From assembly GCA_951812585.1 (NCBI GenBank), contig OX638318.1:400819-464818 (forward strand): a stretch of DNA of 64,000 nt. The letters are read 5' to 3'. Positions 39,969 through 48,953 of the stretch are shown here, one piece after another. Both the position numbers and the translations under genes were made by a program. How positions within the stretch are numbered: the stretch's first letter is position 1; each line of letters begins with the position of its first letter. The notes under the pieces were generated by a model, which searched no databases, was not told where the DNA came from, and was given only the letters and a program-made list of their open reading frames with translations. This DNA is from Rhodothermales bacterium. Its GTDB lineage: Bacteria > Bacteroidota > Rhodothermia > Rhodothermales > Bin80.

Positions 39969-40005
39969 CCCCCGGGGCGCTTGTCGCCCTGGGGGTTGTC
40001 TTTTT
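39969..40005 (+). terminator. Rho-independent terminator after the cold-shock gene
   Basis: CCCCCGGGGCG pairs with CGCCCTGGGGG over 11 bp (one G-U) with a 5-nt loop, followed by TTGTCTTTTT. It begins 26 bp after the stop codon. Confidence 0.9.
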
Positions 40006-40776
40006 GGGGCTCGCGGTGCCGTTGCGCGCAGCGCAGCACGGCTTCCACACGCTGCGCCAGTCTACGAGATCTCTGCATCCGGCAGCGCGGCCGGCCTTGC
40101 TTGCCGCTGGGATTGCGGCGCGCCATCAATGGCCAGAAGCAGCCTGTCCATGTGCGTGCATGGGGACATGGTGTCAAACTTAGTTGGGCTTGGGCGACCG
40201 CAATCGGTTTGAGGAGGGCTCAATATAGTGCTTCGACGAGCAGTCTAACGTGCCTTTTGCAGTTTCGATAGGTGTTTCACCGAGGGTAATTTGGCTTAAC
40301 GCCAAGTAAACCCATGGAACCAAAGGGCGTGCAAGGTGCCCAATCATCACCGTAGGGTGACGGAAGGCGCTTCCGCTGCAGTCAGGCAGGGCCAGCTGTA
40401 AACGGCTGGACAAGCCGGCGAGAGCGTACCACATACTGCGGCGCGCCATCATAGTGGACACTGTGCTATACGGTGCAGCAGTCCAGCATCCCTCCTTGGG
40501 CTACAACGGCACCGACCTGCTGCTCCCGCAGCAGGTGCATGCGGCCCGGTTTCATGGCGCAATCTGCTTTGAGGGCGCCGACGCGCTAACGCTGGGCTTT
40601 GGATAGGTGGGCCCTTACCTTACAGCCTCGCAGCCGTCCGCGCTCTCCGCTGCCATCGCTGCCCGCATTAAGTCGGTATTTTCGGACCCCAAGGCGTAAT
40701 CACCAAAGGACTCCAGAAGAGTTCCGGGGCATCCTGTACCGGCTCTGATTAGCGCCGCGTTACGGATGTAGGCTGC
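40006..40776. other. 771 bp without a convincing gene
   Basis: No intact gene is seen. A plus-strand frame from about 40453 to 40698 stays open except for one TAG (GALTLGFG-type segment, then YLTASQPSALSA) and may be a gene remnant, but I do not recognise it. The 17-nt word at 40220-40236 recurs at 42713. Confidence 0.4.
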
Positions 40777-41736
40777 TCAAAGCTCCAAGAGTACCTTGAC
40801 GGCACCTTCGCGCTTGGACTCGGCTAGGCTAAACCCGCGCACGATATCGGCGAATGGCAGCTGATGGGACATGAGCGGCGACGGGTCCACACGGCCGCTG
40901 GAAATGAGTGCCAGCGCCAAGCGAAAGGACCGCAGGCCTGCTTCGCGCTGCGCAAATATGCTGGTGATGATACGAGCATTCTTGCGCATGAAGTGCTCGA
41001 GCATCAGGGGAATGCGTTCGTGCTTAGGTACGCCAAAGATGGCCACCTCGCCTCCGCTGCGGACCAGGCGAGCACATAGGTTGATCGTTTCCGTCTTGCC
41101 TACGGCTTCCACCACAAGGTCCGCCATAGCGCCGCCGGTATGATGGTGCACCGCGTCCACAGGGTCGGCGTGCTCGCAGTGCACAGTATGCGTCGCCCCG
41201 AGTCGACGTGCGAGCGCCAGGCGATGATCCACAATATCCAGCCCCGTCACTGTGGCTGCGCCCATTCGCTGCAGCATCATGGTGAAGAGCAGCCCTGCGG
41301 GCCCCTGCCCTACCACGACAACATGCCGGTCCACCACCGTGGAAAGCTTCCGGCAGCAGAACACCACCGTTCCCAGTTGCTGCGCCAAGAGCGCCTGCGC
41401 AGTAGCAATCCCTTCCGGCACGGGGATCACGGACGCCGGCCTGGCAACCAGGTACTCGGCGAATGCATCGTAGTCTGGTGCCAGCGCAAGCACGCGCTGA
41501 CCCGTATGGAATCCCGACTCCACAGGGGCCTCCATGACCGATGCAATGCACTCGTGGCCTGAGAAGCCGGGCTTGGCAGGATAGGAGGCCGGCGGGCTGT
41601 CGTACAGAAAATGCAGATCGCTGCCGCAGATGCCAAGCAGCGTAGGCCGAAGCACAAGGTCCTGCGGACCGGGCTCTGGATCTGGCACCGTGACAAGCGC
41701 TGCGCGGCCGGGTGCCGCGTACTCAACGGCCCGCAT
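40777..41736 (-). CDS. Zinc-type medium-chain dehydrogenase
   Basis: NAD(P)-dependent dehydrogenase of the alcohol/polyol/threonine dehydrogenase superfamily, 319 residues. Catalytic zinc ligands are in GICGSDLH and SGHE; the nucleotide-binding fold is at VVVVGQGPAGL. The structural-zinc loop with four Cys, usually just after GHE, is missing and the protein is shorter than usual. It lies 11 bp downstream of a sugar isomerase gene on the same strand, so an oxidised-sugar or polyol substrate is plausible. Confidence 0.85.
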   Translation of the reverse strand: MRAVEYAAPGRAALVTVPDPEPGPQDLVLRPTLLGICGSDLHFLYDSPPASYPAKPGFSGHECIASVMEAPVESGFHTGQRVLALAPDYDAFAEYLVARPASVIPVPEGIATAQALLAQQLGTVVFCCRKLSTVVDRHVVVVGQGPAGLLFTMMLQRMGAATVTGLDIVDHRLALARRLGATHTVHCEHADPVDAVHHHTGGAMADLVVEAVGKTETINLCARLVRSGGEVAIFGVPKHERIPLMLEHFMRKNARIITSIFAQREAGLRSFRLALALISSGRVDPSPLMSHQLPFADIVRGFSLAESKREGAVKVLLEL

Positions 41737-41747
41737 GGCAGGGTGCG

Positions 41748-42683
41748 TTAGCTGAATGCGCTGCGAAGCAGCTCCAAGCTCTGCGGAATGGCGACCGCAG
41801 CCTCCTCCTTGCCTTCGAACTCCAGAGATACGTAGCCGCCATAGTCCACGGCGCGCATGATGGCGGCGATGCGATCATAGTCCAAATCCAGCGTATACCA
41901 CGTTCCGCCCCCGTAGTAAGTCTTGGCCTGCACCAGCACCGTGTAGGGTGCCAGCATCTCCAGCTTGTCGTAGGGGTCTTCGAGGAAGTTGCCAGTATCG
42001 AGCGTCACCTGCAACCACGGAGAGTCCAGCGCCTGCACGATGCGAAGCACGCCCTCGGGCGTGCGGCCAAGGCCCCAGTGATTCTCCAAGCCCAGCAGCA
42101 CGCCGCATTCCTCGGCCTTGGGCAGAAACTGCTCAATGGATGCGATCACCCATCCAAACGCATCTTCGTCCGTGTACCCTTCGATCGCGGGCTCAATGCC
42201 GCGGTTCGCCATTAGTGCGCTGAACGAGGTGGATGTGCCCCAGCGGCCGGTGTTGAGCCGCATGGTTGGTATACCCAGCGTGTAGCATAGCTCTATCTGG
42301 TGGATGGTCTTTTCCACCTCGGCCTTGCGCCGCTCCGGATCGGGCGACATGAATCCCTGGTGCGTAGAGAAGCCCATAAGGTCCAAGCCGTTGACAAAGG
42401 CACGCCGCTTCAGGTCCTGCAGATAACTCGGCTCTTCCGATGTCATCTGCACATGCAGAAGCTCTATGCCATCAAACCCCATGGCAGCGGCTTGGTCTAT
42501 GCAGTCCTCAATCGGATAGCTTTCCTTCGGTCCATTAAACCGCCAGAATGAATAGGTGGAAACCCCTATGGGGTTGGAACGCCTGACAGCCGGCTGGCTG
42601 CGTGCGGGCATTGCCGGGAGCATAGCCAAGCCGGCGGCACCCGCAGCAGTGCTGCGCAGGAAGTCACGTCGGTTCTGGTTCAT
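41748..42683 (-). CDS. Tat-exported sugar phosphate isomerase/epimerase-like protein 1
   Basis: TIM-barrel protein of the xylose-isomerase-like group, 311 residues. The start at 42683 gives a Tat signal, NRRDFLRSTAAGAAGLAMLP, implying folded export. Barrel blocks: IGVSTYSFWR, GFDGIELLHVQ, LGLENHWGLG, VTLDTGNFLE and a C-terminal YVSLEFEGKE, with metal-binding Glu/Asp/His visible. Such proteins often act on 3-keto-sugars alongside DUF1080 enzymes, as in this locus. Confidence 0.85.
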   Translation of the reverse strand: MNQNRRDFLRSTAAGAAGLAMLPAMPARSQPAVRRSNPIGVSTYSFWRFNGPKESYPIEDCIDQAAAMGFDGIELLHVQMTSEEPSYLQDLKRRAFVNGLDLMGFSTHQGFMSPDPERRKAEVEKTIHQIELCYTLGIPTMRLNTGRWGTSTSFSALMANRGIEPAIEGYTDEDAFGWVIASIEQFLPKAEECGVLLGLENHWGLGRTPEGVLRIVQALDSPWLQVTLDTGNFLEDPYDKLEMLAPYTVLVQAKTYYGGGTWYTLDLDYDRIAAIMRAVDYGGYVSLEFEGKEEAAVAIPQSLELLRSAFS

Positions 42684-42784
42684 GGCGGCACCTCGCGCTA
42701 GTATTACTGCGGTCAATATAGTGCTTCGAGCCGTTCAGCGCGGCGCAGTTGGCGGATGAATCGGTCAATTCGCATCTTGGGCGC

Positions 42785-43978
42785 ATGGCTATTGCTACGC
42801 GCGCTGAGCGCCAGACGTACGCAGATCGCTTTGAGGAGGAGCTGTTTGCGCAGGTGCTTCCCTTCTGGGAACGCCACTCGCCTGACCGCATCCACGGCGG
42901 CTTCTATAACAACCTGGACCGCGATGGATCGGTCTACGACACCACCAAGCACATCTGGCTCTTGGCTCGACAGGTTTGGATGTTCAGCAAGCTCTACCGA
43001 AGCCATGAGGCACGACCGGTCTGGCTGGCACTGGCGCGGCTCGGCATGGATTTTCTGCGCACCCATGCCGTAAGGCCTAACGGACAGGTGTACTTCTGCC
43101 TGGCGCAAGACGGCAAACCCATCTACCAGCAGCGCAAGACCTTCACGGAGTGCTTCTATGTGATGGCGCTGGCCGAGTACGGCCGCGCGGCGGATCAGCC
43201 CGGCCTGGTCCAAGAGGCCAAAAGCGCCCTGGAGTTGCTCTGGACACGGTCCTATGACTGGTCTACCGTGGGGCGGCCCGCCCTGGCTGGCTCGCCACCA
43301 TCCCAGGCCCTTGCCATCCCCATGATGCTGCTGAACGTACTGGATGAGGTCATGGCTGATGAGTTGAAGTCATGCATGCGCGAAGTAGAAGATTGCATCC
43401 GGCGCATCACGCTGCATGTGAACGCCGCAGATCAGCTGGTCTACGAGCATGTCACGCCTGAAGGCGGCCGGCTGCCCGGGCCGACAGGACGCCTGATCAA
43501 CCCCGGCCACGCCATTGAAGCCGGATGGTTCTTGCAACACCTGGCGCAACGGCTCGGGCGCGCCGATGTATCCCGAATGGCACTGGATATGGTACGCTGG
43601 TCTCACCGCCGCGGATGGGATGCAGAACATGACGGGCTGTACTATTTCCTGGACAGCGAGGCGCACGCGCCTGTTCAGCTGGAGTGGTCGATGAAGCTCT
43701 GGTGGCCGCATTGTGAAGCGCTCTACGCCCACCTCTTGAATTACGCAGTGTCCGGCGAAGCAGCCGATTGGGCAGCGTTCAACGCAGTGGAACAGTATAC
43801 CTTTGCGCATTTTCCTGACGCCTCCCATGGCGAGTGGTTCGGTTACCTGGACCGTGAAGGCCGCCGCACGCACCGCTTCAAGGGCGGGCCCTACAAGGGA
43901 TGCTTCCATGTACCACGGGCGCTTTGGCTGTGCCTGCGTCTTTTGAAGCAGTGGCCTGCGGGCCGGCCAGCGCCGTAA
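42785..43978 (+). CDS. AGE-family epimerase/isomerase
   Basis: (alpha/alpha)6-barrel enzyme of the N-acylglucosamine 2-epimerase family, 397 residues. Motifs RIHGGFYNNLDRDG, KHIWLLARQVWMFSKLY, NPGHAIEAGWFL and KLWWPHCEAL carry the catalytic His residues and aromatic platform. The family includes N-acetylglucosamine, cellobiose and mannose epimerases/isomerases; the substrate is not decided by sequence. The ATG at 42785 is preferred to an upstream TTG. First gene of the plus-strand sugar cluster. Confidence 0.9.
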   Translation: MAIATRAERQTYADRFEEELFAQVLPFWERHSPDRIHGGFYNNLDRDGSVYDTTKHIWLLARQVWMFSKLYRSHEARPVWLALARLGMDFLRTHAVRPNGQVYFCLAQDGKPIYQQRKTFTECFYVMALAEYGRAADQPGLVQEAKSALELLWTRSYDWSTVGRPALAGSPPSQALAIPMMLLNVLDEVMADELKSCMREVEDCIRRITLHVNAADQLVYEHVTPEGGRLPGPTGRLINPGHAIEAGWFLQHLAQRLGRADVSRMALDMVRWSHRRGWDAEHDGLYYFLDSEAHAPVQLEWSMKLWWPHCEALYAHLLNYAVSGEAADWAAFNAVEQYTFAHFPDASHGEWFGYLDREGRRTHRFKGGPYKGCFHVPRALWLCLRLLKQWPAGRPAP

Positions 43979-44090
43979 GTACAGGGCGAAAGAATGGCAT
44001 CGCTTCCACTTGGCCAGTACCGCCGTATGAGTACTGCAGAATTGGCCGGGGTACACTATTATTTGAACGCTTTCTTGCTAGTGGACTCTG

Positions 44091-45686
44091 ATGAACGTCG
44101 CGTTTACGACCCTGGACTGGATCTGGGTGGGGCTTTTCCTGGGGCTGATGATCGGGAGCGGCGTGTTGTTCTACCGGCTGGGCAAGCGATCTGAATCCGA
44201 TTTCTTTCTTGCTGGACGCGGCCTGCCCTGGTGGCTGCCCGCGTCCAGCGTCTACGCGACGCATACGGCCACGGACACACCTATGTGGATCACGGGCGTG
44301 ATCTATCAGCATGGGATGGCCGGCATCTGGTATACGTTCTTTTCGGCGTGGGCTGCGATCAGCTCGTTTGTGTCTACACGGATTTTTCGGCGATCTCTTG
44401 CCTACACACAGGCAGAGTGGAATGTTGTACGCTTCACCGGACTGGGCTCCGAACTCCTGCGCGGGTGGATGGCCGGATGGCAGTTCTTCATGAACATGTT
44501 CGTGCTGGGCTGGGTCGGCATCGCGATGGGCAAGGTATGCGTGTTTCTCTTTGGCTGGCCCGTGTGGGTAGGACTCATCGCCTTTTCACTGGTCTGCGCC
44601 ATCTACGTCTTGGCCGCTGGATACTGGGGCGTGGTGATGGCAGACTTTCAGCAGGGCATCATCGCGTTTCTGGTGATCCTCATCGTGTCTTTTTGGGGCA
44701 TCAGCATCGCCGGCGGACCAACCGGCATTATCGAAAAGCTTGCCGCACTGGGGCAACTGGAGCGAATGAACCCGTTCGCTTTCACCGGCTGGTGGTCCGG
44801 GTCCTTCCCTGCCGCCTGGTTCATCACCATGCTGTTTATCGCCCTGTTGGGCGGCTTCGGGATGGGCACGACGGTGGACTGGTATGTGGAAGCGCAACGC
44901 ATCCAATCGGCGAAAACAGTGCGGGATGCCAGTTACAGCATCTGGTGGGGCACACTCCTGGGCCTGGTACGCAACTCCGTATGGGCTGTCTCTATCCTGG
45001 CATTCTTTGTGCTCTTTCCCGGCCTGACGGAAACCGCAGAGTACGAGATGGGATGGTTTCGTCTCGGCTTCGATTACCTGCCGGCCGGCATGGTGGGATT
45101 CTTCTTTGCTGCCATTCTCGCAATCCACCTGTCCACCATCAGCTCCCACCTGAACCTGGGCGCACTGTACGCGACACGCGATCTGTATCAGCACTATGTC
45201 AATCCTGGGGCGAGCGAGGCGCGACTGGTACTTGTTGGACGCATCTCGACGGTAATCCTCCTGATCGGATCTTTCTTCTACGGGCTCATGATGGAGGATC
45301 TGACCTCATGGCTCATCTTCGCGCTGTGGATCATGGCGGCGGGCATCTGGTTGCCCAACATTCTGCAGGTCGTGTGGTGGCGATTCAATGCCTGGGGATA
45401 CCTTTCCGCCTGGATTGCCAACCTCGGCTTCAGTTGGCTGGTCGTGTGGATTCTGCCGGCGCTTGGCGTAATCCCGGAACTGCTGGACTACCAGCAGTTC
45501 TGGTTGCTAATGGTGCTCGGCGCATTGGTGTACCTTCCTGTGACCTTTACGACGAAGCCCGAAAACATGGATCACCTAGTCAAGTACTACATCCAGTCCC
45601 GGCCGCTTGGCTGGTGGGGTCCCGTACGGCGCGAAGCGGAGCGCCAAGGATTGCTGCAGCCCGGCAGCACCACAGCCCGCGATTAG
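44091..45686 (+). CDS. Sodium:solute symporter, SSS family
   Basis: Inner-membrane Na+-coupled transporter, 531 residues with about 13 hydrophobic helices. Family blocks: DFFLAGRGLPWWLPASSVYATHTATDTPMW cut here into the usual SSS helix-1 region, IHLSTISSHLNLGALYATRDLY near helix 8, and many Trp-rich helices. The neighbouring sugar enzymes suggest a sugar or sugar-acid substrate. Three very small membrane proteins follow. Confidence 0.92.
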   Translation: MNVAFTTLDWIWVGLFLGLMIGSGVLFYRLGKRSESDFFLAGRGLPWWLPASSVYATHTATDTPMWITGVIYQHGMAGIWYTFFSAWAAISSFVSTRIFRRSLAYTQAEWNVVRFTGLGSELLRGWMAGWQFFMNMFVLGWVGIAMGKVCVFLFGWPVWVGLIAFSLVCAIYVLAAGYWGVVMADFQQGIIAFLVILIVSFWGISIAGGPTGIIEKLAALGQLERMNPFAFTGWWSGSFPAAWFITMLFIALLGGFGMGTTVDWYVEAQRIQSAKTVRDASYSIWWGTLLGLVRNSVWAVSILAFFVLFPGLTETAEYEMGWFRLGFDYLPAGMVGFFFAAILAIHLSTISSHLNLGALYATRDLYQHYVNPGASEARLVLVGRISTVILLIGSFFYGLMMEDLTSWLIFALWIMAAGIWLPNILQVVWWRFNAWGYLSAWIANLGFSWLVVWILPALGVIPELLDYQQFWLLMVLGALVYLPVTFTTKPENMDHLVKYYIQSRPLGWWGPVRREAERQGLLQPGSTTARD

Positions 45687-45707
45687 TTCACGCAATACAA
45701 GAGACGA

Positions 45708-46007
45708 ATGGCATATATCCGACGCACATGGACCGCGCACGAGGCCGAGGAATGGACGCGCGAAGACTGGCTGGCGATAATAATCTCACCGATCTGCTAC
45801 GTTCTCCTGACCGTGGGCTTGGCGCTTACGCTGCTGCTTCAGACATCCGGCTACGTGATGCTCGGCGTGGGCATCGTGCTCACCGTGGTATTGCACTGGA
45901 TCATCGACCCAAAGCTCAAGGCCGTGTCCACCGAGTACGAGCGCAAACAGCAGACATACCTGCGTCAGCTGGAGGCTCAGGTACGCTGGCAAGATACCGA
46001 GCGCTGA
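45708..46007 (+). CDS. Small two-helix membrane protein
   Basis: 99 residues, not recognised. An acidic start (HEAEEWTREDW) is followed by two transmembrane helices (IIISPICYVLLTVGLALTLL and YVMLGVGIVLTVVLHWII) and a charged coil. It lies 21 bp after the symporter gene, so an accessory role to that transporter is likely. Confidence 0.75.
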   Translation: MAYIRRTWTAHEAEEWTREDWLAIIISPICYVLLTVGLALTLLLQTSGYVMLGVGIVLTVVLHWIIDPKLKAVSTEYERKQQTYLRQLEAQVRWQDTER

Positions 46008-46010
46008 CGC

Positions 46011-46130
46011 ATGGATAATCAGGCCCTCGCCACGGTCATCGGCATGACGATCGCCTATGCCGCCTCCTTACTGGGGCTCGTGCTGGCGTACCTCGCGTAT
46101 AAGAAACACAAGAAACACGCCCAGCCATGA
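46011..46130 (+). CDS. 39-residue single-helix membrane protein
   Basis: ATG at 46011, TGA at 46128-46130. One hydrophobic segment (ATVIGMTIAYAASLLGLVLAY) followed by a KKHKKH tail, which fits insertion with the basic end in the cytoplasm. Starts 3 bp after the previous stop; its stop overlaps the next start (ATGA). It resembles the small accessory proteins found beside SSS symporters. Confidence 0.7.
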   Translation: MDNQALATVIGMTIAYAASLLGLVLAYLAYKKHKKHAQP

Positions 46131-46252
46131 CCGCACTTTTGCAGCAAGCCGCTTCGGTGCCATGGTGGGGCATCCTTGTGCCCGCCATCATCTTTCTTAT
46201 CGCCTTTGGCGTTACGTGGCTCCTGTACCGCCATTTTGCGGGGCAGCGATAA
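46127..46252 (+). CDS. 41-residue single-helix membrane protein
   Basis: ATG at 46127 within ATGA of the previous gene; TAA at 46250-46252. One helix (WWGILVPAIIFLIAFGVTWLLY) after a short N-terminus, with a basic end RHFAGQR. The tight overlaps favour translation coupled to the symporter and a role in its complex. Confidence 0.65.
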   Translation: MTALLQQAASVPWWGILVPAIIFLIAFGVTWLLYRHFAGQR

Positions 46253-46256
46253 CACC

Positions 46257-47117
46257 GTGCCTGATCGAAAGGTTTTCGACGCCCACTTCCATATCGGGGC
46301 CTACGGCACACAGTCCGTGTACGGCCGTGACATCCGCCCCATTGCACGAGCGCTCGACCATCGTACTGGAGACGACTGTGCTGCATACCTCGTGCGGAAC
46401 GGAGTCCAGGGCGGCGTTGTCGTGCCGACGTATCTGGACGAACAGGAGATCGCCTTCTCGTACAACACACTCGTACTGGATGCAGTCCAGCGGCATGCTT
46501 CCCTGGTAGGTGGATTGTGGGTATCACCGCTGCCGGTGGTAGAATATGCGTTGAGCAAGACCCTGGCTTCGCTGCCCCACCCCCGAATCCGCGCGCTGAA
46601 GATTGCCTCCAACACCTGGCGACCCTACGGCATCAACCCCAGTACTTGGACCAAAAGCGTCCGGCGCAACGTGGAACAGATCCTGGACGCTGCACGGGAT
46701 CACGAACTGGTGATCCATTTTCACACCGGCCATGCGGAAGGCGCCGATCCGCTCGCTTTGGAAGCGTACATGCGCCGCTACGGCCACGCTGCTACGTACC
46801 AGCTTGTGCACATGGGAGAAGCCATCGCGCCTGCCTTTGCGTTTGTGCCCCGCTTCATCGAATGGATTGCAAGTGGTTATAACGTCTACACTGATACGTC
46901 TCTGGTGCCAGCATTCGGCCCGTCTTGGCTGCTTCGCGAACTCGACCGTCACAACATGGGCTTTGACCGCGTCCTGTTCGCGACGGATGCGCCTTGGGAA
47001 TCGTTTGCCGCTGCATACGCCAAGGTCGCAAGCATGGATGTGATCGACACCGTGTTAGACAAGCTCTTCTGGAAGAATGCGACCGCGCTGTACGGCTTTA
47101 CGGAACCTGCCTCCTGA
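46257..47117 (+). CDS. Amidohydrolase-family TIM-barrel protein
   Basis: Metal-dependent hydrolase or decarboxylase of the amidohydrolase-2 group, 286 residues. Ligands: HxH in FDAHFHIG, His in VIHFHTGH and Asp in FATDAPWE. The GTG at 46257, 4 bp after the preceding stop, starts at the barrel; upstream frame overlaps the small membrane gene. Substrate unknown; cluster context suggests a sugar derivative such as a lactone. Confidence 0.8.
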   Translation: MPDRKVFDAHFHIGAYGTQSVYGRDIRPIARALDHRTGDDCAAYLVRNGVQGGVVVPTYLDEQEIAFSYNTLVLDAVQRHASLVGGLWVSPLPVVEYALSKTLASLPHPRIRALKIASNTWRPYGINPSTWTKSVRRNVEQILDAARDHELVIHFHTGHAEGADPLALEAYMRRYGHAATYQLVHMGEAIAPAFAFVPRFIEWIASGYNVYTDTSLVPAFGPSWLLRELDRHNMGFDRVLFATDAPWESFAAAYAKVASMDVIDTVLDKLFWKNATALYGFTEPAS

Positions 47118-47132
47118 TATCCTTTCGCACGC

Positions 47133-48953
47133 ATGAAACCTTGGCATTTTCTCTTTGCCTGCCTCATGGTGCAGGCTGCGGCCGCGCAGGAAGGGTCCAC
47201 CTTGACCCGTATCAACCTTGCATCCTTGGAGGCCTTCCATGCACCAGGCGCCAACTGGCGCCTGGCCTCCGCGGCTGGCAGCGACCGGTCCGATCGACAC
47301 TCCCTGGTACCGACTGAAGGCTCGGGCATCCTCGTCAACCTGCCGAGCGAAACGGCCCGCACCAACCTGTTCACAGCGTGGCAGCATGGTGATCTGGAAC
47401 TGGCGCTGGAATTCATGATGCCGAAGGGGTCCAACGCCGGCGTCTACCTCCAGGGACGGTACGAGGTGCAGCTCTTCGACTCATGGCAGGTCTCCAATCC
47501 GGGATTCGGGGATATGGGCGGCCTCTACCAGCGCTGGGACGAAGTCGCACGGCGAGGGTACGAAGGACACCCACCGCGCTCGAATGCGAGCCGCGCCCCG
47601 GGGCTTTGGCAATCGCTGCACATCGTGTTTCGTGCGCCCCGCTTTGATGCAGCAGGCAAAAAGATTGCGCATGCGCGCTTTGAGATTGTAACGCTCAACG
47701 GCGCCGTGCTACACCAGAATGTGACTGTCACGGGTCCCACGCGTGCAGCCGCATTTGCAGACGAACGACCTTTGGGGCCGCTGATGATCCAGGGCGACCA
47801 TGGACCCGTCGCCCTGCGCAATATCCGCTACAAACACTATGGCGGTGCGCCCGTCGCTACCCATGACGTCACGTATCGCCTGTTCGAAGGGGACCATCTG
47901 ACGGTCTCGCTGATGGAATCCCCCACAGAAGAAGGTTCGCTCGAGAGCCTCGCAGCACACAACATAGGAGTGTCCAAGCCGCTCCTGATCGAATACCAGG
48001 GCCAGATCAGCGTGCCGACGAGTGGGCGCTACCAATTCACCGTTGCGCTGGACTGGATCACAGGAGATCCGCACTTTCGCGACAGGCGGATTGGCCGCGC
48101 TGAGCTTACCACCGGCAACGAACTGGTTGTGCTCCATGACACCAATGCCACCGCAGTGACGGGGGGCACTGTCCTGCAGGCTGGTGCACACCCATTCACC
48201 TTTGCTGTCCACAAGTTCGCAGGCGGGCGTCCGCCCGGCATCACGCTTACTGTAGAAGGGCCCGATACACCCGTGCATGCGCTCATGCAGGCAAGGCGCC
48301 GAGGCGTGCCGGCCGCCCCGATACCGGTCCGCGTTGCAGGAGCGCCGACCGTCCTGCGCGGGTTCGTCGACCACGACGGCCGCAAGCGCACCCATGCCGT
48401 AAGCATCGGCGACCCCTCTGGTGTGCACTACAGCATAGACCTCGCTTCCGCAGCCCTCCTGTTTGTTTGGCGTGGGGTCTTCCTCGATGCTACGGGAATG
48501 TGGCACAACCGCGGCCATGACCAACTGGTCGTACCGCAAGGCAGCGTACTCGCCCTTTCGGGGCATCCCGCCATCGTCTGGCCCGGCGCTCGCGACTCGC
48601 TTCGATCGCTTGGATATCGCATGGATGAGCACGAACAGCCGGTGTTTCTGTATTCCATGGGGCCGCTGCAGATCACCGATCAGCTCACGCCTGCCGACAC
48701 GGGACCGTACCTGTGGCGCACTTTGACCTTCGATATCAATGGGGCGGCACCAGAGGAGCTCTGGGTGGAGGCGGCCCGCGGCTCCTCGATTCAGCACCTT
48801 CGCGAAGGCGCTTATGAGGTTGAGGATCGAACGTACTATGTGGAGGTACTGCAAGACGCGCATATTCGCCCTGAGGCGGATGCGTCTACACTGATGCTGC
48901 CGGTTCGCTTCGAAGATGGTGCGGCCCGCATCACCTATGCCATTGTCTGGTAA
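47133..48953 (+). CDS. DUF1080-PA14-like exported glycoside-processing protein
   Basis: 606-residue exported protein. Signal MKPWHFLFACLMVQAAAAQ; residues about 25-235 form a DUF1080 (3-keto-disaccharide hydrolase) lectin-like fold with FMMPKGSNAGVYLQGRYEVQLFD cut at its central strand, and GPLMIQGDHGPVALRNI. A PA14-like carbohydrate-binding region follows at about 240-390, then a C-terminal beta domain I do not recognise. DUF1080 proteins cleave 3-keto-glycosides. The TAA overlaps the next ATG. Confidence 0.8.
   Translation: MKPWHFLFACLMVQAAAAQEGSTLTRINLASLEAFHAPGANWRLASAAGSDRSDRHSLVPTEGSGILVNLPSETARTNLFTAWQHGDLELALEFMMPKGSNAGVYLQGRYEVQLFDSWQVSNPGFGDMGGLYQRWDEVARRGYEGHPPRSNASRAPGLWQSLHIVFRAPRFDAAGKKIAHARFEIVTLNGAVLHQNVTVTGPTRAAAFADERPLGPLMIQGDHGPVALRNIRYKHYGGAPVATHDVTYRLFEGDHLTVSLMESPTEEGSLESLAAHNIGVSKPLLIEYQGQISVPTSGRYQFTVALDWITGDPHFRDRRIGRAELTTGNELVVLHDTNATAVTGGTVLQAGAHPFTFAVHKFAGGRPPGITLTVEGPDTPVHALMQARRRGVPAAPIPVRVAGAPTVLRGFVDHDGRKRTHAVSIGDPSGVHYSIDLASAALLFVWRGVFLDATGMWHNRGHDQLVVPQGSVLALSGHPAIVWPGARDSLRSLGYRMDEHEQPVFLYSMGPLQITDQLTPADTGPYLWRTLTFDINGAAPEELWVEAARGSSIQHLREGAYEVEDRTYYVEVLQDAHIRPEADASTLMLPVRFEDGAARITYAIVW

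Noticed and set aside
40180-40461. Minus-strand 93-codon frame
   Set aside because: No recognisable motif, and no support from start context or neighbours.
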